Shown here: positions 58,188 to 64,000 of the stretch, piece by piece
Position numbering within the stretch: position 1 is the first letter of the stretch
Layout: the number at the start of each line of letters is the position of its first letter
NCBI GenBank assembly: GCA_015227615.1
Contig: JAALGZ010000067.1
Location: 62,001 to 126,000, forward strand
Reading direction: 5' to 3'
Source of the DNA: Labyrinthula sp. Ha
Lineage: Eukaryota > Sar > Bigyra > Labyrinthulida > Labyrinthulaceae
Length of the DNA stretch: 64,000 bases
Made by a program: the position numbers and the translations under genes
The notes under the pieces: model-generated
What the model saw: only the letters and a program-made list of their open reading frames with translations
Database searches by the model: none
What the model was told of the DNA's origin: nothing

Positions 58188-60690
58188 CTAAGACAAATAT
58201 CTACTTGTTTCAATATTATCTCCTAAACCTTTTCTTCTTCCTGTTTTTAAAACAAATTCTCTTGCAAATTCAACAGGTCTATTTGGTTCAAGTGGCTTGA
58301 AAATAATATTTTCATCAAGTGGATCTTCAGGAATAACACTTCAACTATCAAAAAACTCATCAGAAAAGCTAATACTTTAGTATGTACTCTCAAATCAGTC
58401 TCAAAACCAAATCAGTCAATTACAGGGATATATCCACCAAGAAGCCAAAAAGGAGATCACGGTATTGGTTCATCACGAAAAACATTACCTCCTCTTGATT
58501 TAAACACTCCATCTATATTTGAAACAACTTCAACATGACATTGCACTTCAACTAAAAAAACTGGTTCCAAAAGTCTTGGTGAGGCAGAAAGTATTGATGA
58601 ATAACAAGCTCTTCTACAACACGGGATTAACTGACCAAAATACCGATCAGTCATATTTTCAGAAAAGCCAGCATCAAGTAGTTTAAACTTGATACCTCTA
58701 AGAGGTTCTTCACAAAGTGGCCCTTCTCTACAAGCCCAAGAAAAACCTTGAACAATTGGAGTCTCTATATTTGGCAGAGTTATCAAATCTTCATTTGTTT
58801 CGCCAATTTCTGACGGAAGTGTATCGTTTAAGAAAATATTTGTGCTTGATTCAATCCTAAGATTACAAAAAAAAGACATACATATTCTTGTTATCTCCAG
58901 AAGAAGCAGATAGTCCAAATGCCCATAAGTTATTACTTTCAAGTACATCCCAACCATATTTTGTTTCCAAGTACTTTGAAAACCTTCTCTTCTGACTCAA
59001 ATCTACTTGTTTTCCTTCAAAATCGTTTATAAAACTTGGATATAAAGGCTCAGAAATAATACCTAGATTATTTTTCTTATTTGCTGTTGAAATAATATTT
59101 CTAACAGATGAAGATTATCCAACTGTTTCTCTAAAAGAAACAGAAGGATCTGAAACTTTAACTTCAACCTGAGCAAAATTTTCTCGTAAGTCCTTTAATA
59201 CTGTATCTAGAAATAACTCACCAGTTCCTAAAACAACATGTTCACCACTTTCTTCGGCTCTTGTTTCAAAACTAACAAATACTTTTTGAAGTGAATTTAA
59301 TCCTGATATAACTTGAGAAAGCTCTGAGGGATTCAAAGGTTCAATACGAACTTTCATAATTGGATTACAATTTTTTGGAATAATTAATGGTTTACAAATA
59401 AAATCAGAATGATCTCTCGTTGAAATTAAAGTGGCAAATTTTCGAATTGTTTGATCCACACCGTGAAGAAAAATTAAATTACCAGAAAAAGCTTCTTCAA
59501 CTGAGAGATGTTGTTCACCTTCAAAAGTCAAATATAATCCTGACACTTTTTTTGAAGTCAAATCTTCTTCATCTTCCGTTTGGTCGAAATCGTTCACCTA
59601 AGACTAAGACAGAATCATTTGATTTTATTGAACCATAAAAAACTCTTCCAAGAAGTGTAAATTTTGAGTTCTCTTCACATCCATAGCTTTTTACAACTTG
59701 AATAACCAAAGGTGATTCGCTTGAGAATTTTACTTGATCATCAGAAACTTTCATGGTTTGGATTGTGTTTAATTTTTGTAGATGATTTTCTTCTCGAGAA
59801 GGAATATGTGTTGCGATTGAGTTCATGAAACCACTTTTTCCTTGAAAGAATAGACCAAAAACCAGTTTAAGCAAAGGTTTTACATCCATTTTACTTTGTT
59901 GCAAATTTATCTTAATTCCATTTTTCCTTAATTTTTCAACAAGAACTTTTCCTTCTTCGGAAAAAACTAAAGAGTACAGCTTATAAATTGGTTTCAGAAC
60001 GAAATGCACAAAAGATCTTTCTTTTTGTTTTGTTTCTCTAACTCCAGATGATCCTTTTAAAAACTTTTTAGACTCTAAATCAAAATAAATGTCACCCCAA
60101 AGAGCTCGAGAAAGTTGTTTTGTAGTAACTTTCAATCCAGATCTATCTTTTTCAAGATACATTGAGGCAAACTGATCAAGATTAAAACACCACCCATGTT
60201 CAGAAGAAGCAAAACAAACATTGTTTAGTTTTGGACTCAGTTTCTTAACTCTCTTCTTACCATTTTTCTTTCTTTCTTTACCACTTAAGAAAAAATCAAC
60301 TTCATCCGAAGCTTCCAAAAATGCTTCTTGAAGTGTTTTATTTACATCATGAATAATATAACCTATTTTTATATACGCATCTTTTGGTGGAAGTTTTAAT
60401 TCATGTATTAATCTGTCCATTTTAGTCAAAATTAAACAAATTGAAAATTTTTCTGGTTGAGAAAACTCACTAAATGAACCCAATTGAAGTTCTTCAATAG
60501 CGAGACATAACATTTTTTTTAAGTTTGTTGAAACTCCTTCAACAACATCCACAACAATTCCAATACCGCCACTTAATCTCAGGGTAGCGGAAATCTCGGC
60601 TCCAAAATCGGGATGTCCAGGAGTATCGAGAATATTTAAAATATAATTCTTTCCAAAAGTTGTGGAAGATAAAATAGAAAATGGTTTTGT
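58188..60690 (-). pseudogene. EFTUD2: Snu114 / EFTUD2 (U5 snRNP GTPase) pseudogene, 5'-truncated
   Basis: Snu114 is the EF2-like GTPase of the U5 snRNP that controls spliceosome activation. Matching blocks, in order: NILDTPGHPDF (G3), LTKMDRLIHELKLPPKDAY (G4 region), CFASSEHGWCFNLDQFASMY, LWGDIYFD, ERSFVHFVLKPIYKL, HIPS, VLGERF, GVDQTIRKFATL, NKKNNLGIISEPL, NDTLPSEI, PIVQGFSWACREGPLCEEPL, PRLLEPVFLVEVQ and the ending GRRKGLGDN. The 5' end, including the P-loop, is missing: homology stops at the TTAGGG array. Lesions: a one-base shift near 59,603, TAA at 59,115-59,117 (a Glu in relatives), TGA at 58,457-58,459 and 58,412-58,414, and a shift plus TGA near 58,340-58,370. One apparent break is a 25-nt intron (58,857-58,881). 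Natural stop TAG at 58,188. Confidence 0.9.
58857..58881 (-). other. 25-nt intron retained in the Snu114 pseudogene
   Basis: On the minus strand it starts GTATGTCTTT and ends AATCTTAG. Removing it joins SGDNKNM to IESSTNIFLNDTLPSEI and restores the Snu114 frame across this point. It has the same GTAT...TAG form as the 27-30-nt introns of the ROCO genes. Confidence 0.75.
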
Positions 60691-60693
60691 AAT

Positions 60694-60712
60694 AAGGGTT
60701 AGGGTTAGGGTA
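60694..60712 (+). repeat. Short TTAGGG telomere-type array
   Basis: AGGGTTAGGGTTAGGG on the plus strand, close to three units. The G-rich strand runs toward the right, as in a right-hand chromosome end. It lies exactly between the truncated Snu114 gene and the 3' end of the LINE. Confidence 0.9.
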
Positions 60713-60881
60713 ATTCAGTTCCTTAAGGTTAAAGTTTTTATCACACTTTTAATTATGTTACAGAAGTTTCTTTTTCTTTTCTCTCTTTCTCCTAAAACAG
60801 TGCACAAATTATTCTTTCTTTCGTCCTTCTTTGATTGTTTTCTTCTTAACAGCCTCTTGCATACAACTTACATGCCCAGCT

Positions 60882-62255
60882 TCAATGTACCGTTATACTA
60901 ACGGAAAGTCTATACTTCAGACGTAACAACTCACCAGGGTCTTTTTTATCTTGTCTAATGACGTGTTCTAATGATTCTTTACTGACCATACCACCAGTAG
61001 AGAGAACAAACGGTTGAAATTGACCACCAAAATCTAGTCCAGTGTTTTCTCTGTTCTTGGATGCTACTCTTTTCCTTAAGACATTTTCGGCTAACCTAAG
61101 CAAAATTGAAGACTCTCTGGAATCATTGTTTAAACATAGAGAAGCCAAAGCTTCCCTCAGAGAATCAAAGATTCTAAAATTCTTTTTAGATGTAAGAGAA
61201 ACAACAGAAACATCAAATGCGGTTTTTCCTTGTGTAGTAGAAATTAAAAGATCAGCTCTTCGATTGTTGTTCTTGCTAAATGGCTCTAGTGAAATAACAC
61301 AGTTTGTTTCTTTAAAAAAATCAGCTAAACACTTTTTAATGTCTTCATGTCGTGAAACCTTAACTTGAGAAAAACATGAACAGTGCTCAAAATGGTTGAT
61401 TCTGTCCTCAGAGCAGCCATTCCTACAGCTAGGTGAAAGAAGTAATCTAGAGCAAATTGATGCACAGAAATCTGGATTTAGAATTCTAGTTGAAGCCTCT
61501 ACGGGAAGTGCATGCAACCATTTAGAACCAATTTCAGTAGAGTTTTCCGCAAAACAAAGTTTTTCAAAGTCATTGAATGAATTAAAGAGATTGTTCATGA
61601 TTTGTTTGTAAGCATCTTTGAGTCTACTAGACTGCTTAACCACATCGAGCTCAGAATGAAAATTTTCAGATTCCATTTGTCGCTCAGAAAGTTCTTTGCT
61701 TGCCTGGAAACCATGATGAGAGATTAACGAAGGAGACATTAGCCCTAATCCACCATTGCCAATGGGTAAATGCATTAAATCAGAATTGAACTGTGTAAAG
61801 GAAGACTTTGAAGTCAAGAATTGAATGAATGAGTTGATTGAGGAATGTAGCTTTTGACATTGTCTGGCATCGACAGGTGTTGTTCGTAGAAAAAAAATAA
61901 GTTGAGGAAGGACACATGTCCGTAACAGGTAAAATGCATCTTGATGATGTAAGAGTTTAAGTTTTTCTAGTTTTAAATTGAAGTCATCTAAGTGTTTGTT
62001 GAAGAGTGTTTCATTTTGAGAGAGTGTTGAGCCAAGAAACTGGTCTTCATTAGAGCTAGAAAATATTTTTGTCTTTTCACTACAGAGTTTTAGATGTGAT
62101 GATATTTCAAAAGAGGTAAACACATCTTGAACTTTCTTGATTAACATTGTTTCATCAGAAATTTTGGAAAAGATTACTAGATCATCCAAGTAACTAAAAA
62201 CTTCATCTTCGGGTAGGGCTTGTTTTAGTTTTTGAATGATTGGACTAAGTGCAAT
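60882..62255 (-). CDS. LINE ORF continuation: RT catalytic site, thumb and restriction-like endonuclease
   Basis: In the same frame as the preceding segment. The RT active-site block is YLDDLVIFSK (about 62,180). A CCHC-type zinc motif (CRNGCSEDRINHFEHCSC, about 61,390-61,430) is followed by the endonuclease signature: RHEDIKKCL, then RADLLI and FDVSVVS, equivalent to the R-x-D...D core of restriction-like LINE endonucleases. The proline of the usual RPD is Ala here. Ends at TGA (60882-60884). If that TGA were read through, a TAA follows about 13 codons later. No sign of the APE endonuclease. Confidence 0.85.
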   Translation of the reverse strand: MALSPIIQKLKQALPEDEVFSYLDDLVIFSKISDETMLIKKVQDVFTSFEISSHLKLCSEKTKIFSSSNEDQFLGSTLSQNETLFNKHLDDFNLKLEKLKLLHHQDAFYLLRTCVLPQLIFFLRTTPVDARQCQKLHSSINSFIQFLTSKSSFTQFNSDLMHLPIGNGGLGLMSPSLISHHGFQASKELSERQMESENFHSELDVVKQSSRLKDAYKQIMNNLFNSFNDFEKLCFAENSTEIGSKWLHALPVEASTRILNPDFCASICSRLLLSPSCRNGCSEDRINHFEHCSCFSQVKVSRHEDIKKCLADFFKETNCVISLEPFSKNNNRRADLLISTTQGKTAFDVSVVSLTSKKNFRIFDSLREALASLCLNNDSRESSILLRLAENVLRKRVASKNRENTGLDFGGQFQPFVLSTGGMVSKESLEHVIRQDKKDPGELLRLKYRLSVSITVH

Positions 62256-63752
62256 TCAGAAGAGTAAAGGGCCTAAGGGATCACCTTGTCTTACACCAGA
62301 TGTTGAATGCAAGAAACTACCATCGCCTAAGAAAAGTTTTACAGCTGAGCCGTAACTCCAGTTAAATGTCCTGCACAGTAGTTTACATCTTTGCTTAATT
62401 TCTTTCATTAAAAAATTTCTAGAAACCGAATTAAAAGCATTTTTAAGATCAAATGTAAAAACTTTAAGTCCATCAGAAATCTGTTTTCGAGCATGATGAA
62501 TCAAAGGTTCTACTCCACCAATTGATCCACAGCCTAGTTGGTTAAAAAGTAAGGAATTCGGTAACATGTGCAAAATTCCTTTCACTGCAATGTGGTAAAA
62601 GATTTCTCTAATTGCAATGGGCCGCAGACCACCAGAGGGTTTCTTGAGAACAATTAGTCTAGAGGTAGTTAACGCTTCCTTAAAAAGTTGAGTTCCTTTT
62701 GAAATGTCCATCATTAGGAGTTGCAAAAATTTTGTAAATGAGTCCAGGTGCTTAATTGTTTTAAGTAAGGTGCCGTCAAATCCTGAGATCCCACCTGCAG
62801 TGTCGGTAGAAAATTGGTTACAAATGATTTTAACAAAGTCAAGGGAGAAATTTAGATTAGAAATGGGTAAGTTCTTCCAAGTGGAAAGTTGTTCAAAGGG
62901 ATGTTTTTCAATGAGTTGCTGCCTTAGCTCTGAAGAAAAATCAAATTCAATCTGCGAATCATCATCAGAGAGAGCTCTAGAGGCTCTTTTAATCTTCCTA
63001 AGTTTAAGTAGATGATTTACTTTAGTTTTCAAGTCAGTGTTCTTAGAAGAAAATGATGCATTAAAAGATGCATGTAAAGCAGACGCGTCTAAATTGTTTG
63101 GAAATGAGGTAGCATTCTTTCTAAATTGTGAGATCTTGTTTTTGGTAACAATTGCATTAGCCGCAAGCTTAGGTAAACAAAGGATTTTGAGCAACTTGAT
63201 TGCAGTGGGTGATTGGTTGTAATCATTACAGAGTGTGTTAAAAGTTTTAGAAAATATTTTGGTTTCAGTAAGATTAAGTGAAGTGTCTTTTCGTGGAAGC
63301 CGTGCCAAGAAATTTAGAGAGTTAGAAAGAGCAAGAGAGGAGGGTTGTTCCTCTTGTAAGACATCTAGTAGGAACTTAAACTCCGAAAGTAAGAATCTTC
63401 CATCTTCGGTTTCGATGGTTTCAGTTGTTGTTAAATCATCCTCAGTTAGGCTAGAAAATGAATTTTTTGAGAGAGGTGATAGTGCGAAGCTTAGTGTTTT
63501 ATTGTGTTGAATAGTTTCAGGTTGAATAAAAGTTGTAACTGGAGTAGAAGCATTAGAAGATTCAACATCCAAGGCAAGTTTGCAGTAGCGAGCATGATGT
63601 GGCAAACTCTTAACCACACGACCACATCGACACTTTTTGAGGTCATAATCAGCAAGAACCTCAGTTGTAAAGCAATTTTGATGTCTCTTCAGTAGGTGTT
63701 CATGAATATTTTTATAGGTATTTTTACAGAAAGGACAAGTACTACAGACCAT
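62256..63752 (-). CDS. LINE ORF, N-terminal zinc fingers and reverse transcriptase palm/fingers
   Basis: Starts at ATG 63752 (MVCSTCPFC). Two zinc-finger-like motifs lie in the first 60 residues: CPFCKNTYKNIHEHLLKRH, and CRCGRVV-HHARYC. The middle is a low-motif linker. RT motifs follow: KKPSGGLRPIAI, GCGSIGGVEPLIHHAR, FTFDLKNAFNSVSRNF (catalytic Asp in FDLKNAF) and GVRQGDPLGPLLF. The frame meets TGA at 62256-62258, right after LLF. It continues open in the same frame (IALSPIIQKL) into the next segment, so this is one protein with one interruption: a nonsense change, read-through, or recoding. Confidence 0.88.
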   Translation of the reverse strand: MVCSTCPFCKNTYKNIHEHLLKRHQNCFTTEVLADYDLKKCRCGRVVKSLPHHARYCKLALDVESSNASTPVTTFIQPETIQHNKTLSFALSPLSKNSFSSLTEDDLTTTETIETEDGRFLLSEFKFLLDVLQEEQPSSLALSNSLNFLARLPRKDTSLNLTETKIFSKTFNTLCNDYNQSPTAIKLLKILCLPKLAANAIVTKNKISQFRKNATSFPNNLDASALHASFNASFSSKNTDLKTKVNHLLKLRKIKRASRALSDDDSQIEFDFSSELRQQLIEKHPFEQLSTWKNLPISNLNFSLDFVKIICNQFSTDTAGGISGFDGTLLKTIKHLDSFTKFLQLLMMDISKGTQLFKEALTTSRLIVLKKPSGGLRPIAIREIFYHIAVKGILHMLPNSLLFNQLGCGSIGGVEPLIHHARKQISDGLKVFTFDLKNAFNSVSRNFLMKEIKQRCKLLCRTFNWSYGSAVKLFLGDGSFLHSTSGVRQGDPLGPLLF

Positions 63753-63804
63753 AATAATATCGGGTCAGAAGATTCGGCGATGTAATTGAATCAAACTTTT
63801 AAAA

Positions 63805-63992
63805 CCTTCTAGAATGAGTTATGTCAAGTTAAATATATGAATCTGGGTTAGTTTTCAACGAGTAATAAGAATATATAATTAAATATAGAGTATAATAAGT
63901 TCTTAAGAAAATAAAGGCTGAATGAAAGTATCAGTAATTTAATTCAATGAAAAAGTTTGGGTTCACTTCAGAAGCTTCTAGAATGAGTTATG
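63805..63992. repeat. Two copies of a short motif 169 bp apart at the window edge
   Basis: TTCTAGAATGAGTTATG occurs at about 63,807-63,823 and again at 63,976-63,992, with similar flanks (TCAAGTTA / CAACGTTA). It may be the start of a tandem array or the 5' region of the LINE. The window ends before this can be judged. Confidence 0.6.
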
Positions 63993-64000
63993 CAACGTTA

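Larger units (their letters stand above)
60713..63780 (-). mobile_element. R2-superclade LINE (restriction-like endonuclease), near complete
   Basis: The element reads on the minus strand, from N-terminal zinc fingers (63.75 kb) through reverse transcriptase to a C-terminal zinc-binding plus restriction-like endonuclease part, then a short 3' region that ends at the TTAGGG array. The domain order (zinc finger, RT, CCHC, REL-endonuclease) is that of R2/CRE/NeSL/Genie-type LINEs, not of APE-type LINEs. The coding part is 956 codons with a single in-frame TGA. No poly-A tail is seen; the 3' end lies directly at the telomere-type repeat. The 5' limit is uncertain. A repeated motif at 63,805 and 63,974 may belong to the 5' region. 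Confidence 0.85.

Noticed and set aside
58340-59117. Stop codons in the Snu114 relic taken as evidence for a variant genetic code
   Set aside because: They fall on positions that are Glu, Gly, Ser and Trp in relatives and involve both TAA and TGA, and frameshifts are also present; ordinary decay is simpler.
59569-59610. A 25-nt GTGAAC...GGAAG segment as an intron in the Snu114 relic
   Set aside because: It is GC-rich, lacks the GTAT/TTAG ends of the others, and its removal would delete conserved residues (GERF); a one-base shift fits better.

Overview
The window comes from an AT-rich nuclear chromosome of a unicellular eukaryote (protist). The evidence is a PAK-type kinase with a CRIB motif, an epsin-like ENTH protein, a mitochondrial carrier, a mitochondrial acyl-CoA dehydrogenase, LRR-Roc-COR (ROCO) GTPases, a spliceosomal GTPase (Snu114) relic, a Ty3/Gypsy-type LTR element, an R2-superclade LINE and TTAGGG repeats. 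The lineage cannot be fixed by reading alone. An aerobic amoeboid or flagellate protist fits. No RNA gene was recognised.

Layout. 1-4.4 kb: no gene seen. 4.4-6.9 kb: a DUF4419 protein and a small single-TM protein, tail to tail. 9.2-13.2 kb: a tight cluster of a secreted protein, an epsin-like ENTH protein (tail to tail, stop codons overlapping) and a PAK kinase (head to head with the ENTH gene). 13.2-30.9 kb: a long gene-free stretch with one degenerate coding tract at 27.8-29.3 kb. 30.9-33.4 kb: ROCO gene A. 33.6-34.2 kb: a small basic protein. 37.1-39.3 kb: a divergent pair, mitochondrial carrier and ACADSB-like dehydrogenase. 41.8-50.1 kb: a broken Ty3/Gypsy-type element whose 3' LTR is split by a 1.2-kb nested insertion. 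50.2-53.0 kb: ROCO gene B, starting about 100 bases beyond the LTR remnant. 53.7-55.1 kb: a GC-richer gag-like fossil. 56.6-60.7 kb: degenerate host coding, mostly a Snu114 pseudogene cut off at a short TTAGGG array. 60.7-64.0 kb: an R2-type LINE whose 3' end abuts that array.

Main result. The two ROCO paralogs appear full of stops when read as plain ORFs. Removing 27-30-nt GT...AG segments opens both. Gene B then reads as 10 exons and 853 codons without a break. Gene A has the same structure with two fewer exons and one extra base in an A-run. In the LRR part each exon is one leucine-rich-repeat unit of 22-28 codons, and all these introns are phase 2. Gene B has gained two 96-bp exon+intron units. 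A further 30-nt in-frame intron sits immediately before the P-loop; left in, it gives an implausible hydrophobic insert. A 25-nt intron of the same kind is preserved in the Snu114 pseudogene, so ultra-short introns are probably general in this genome.

The second notable structure is at the right end: a Snu114 gene severed in its GTPase domain, capped by TTAGGG in the orientation of a right-hand telomere, with an R2-type LINE attached by its 3' end. This is the geometry expected if the LINE was reverse-transcribed onto an exposed chromosome end.
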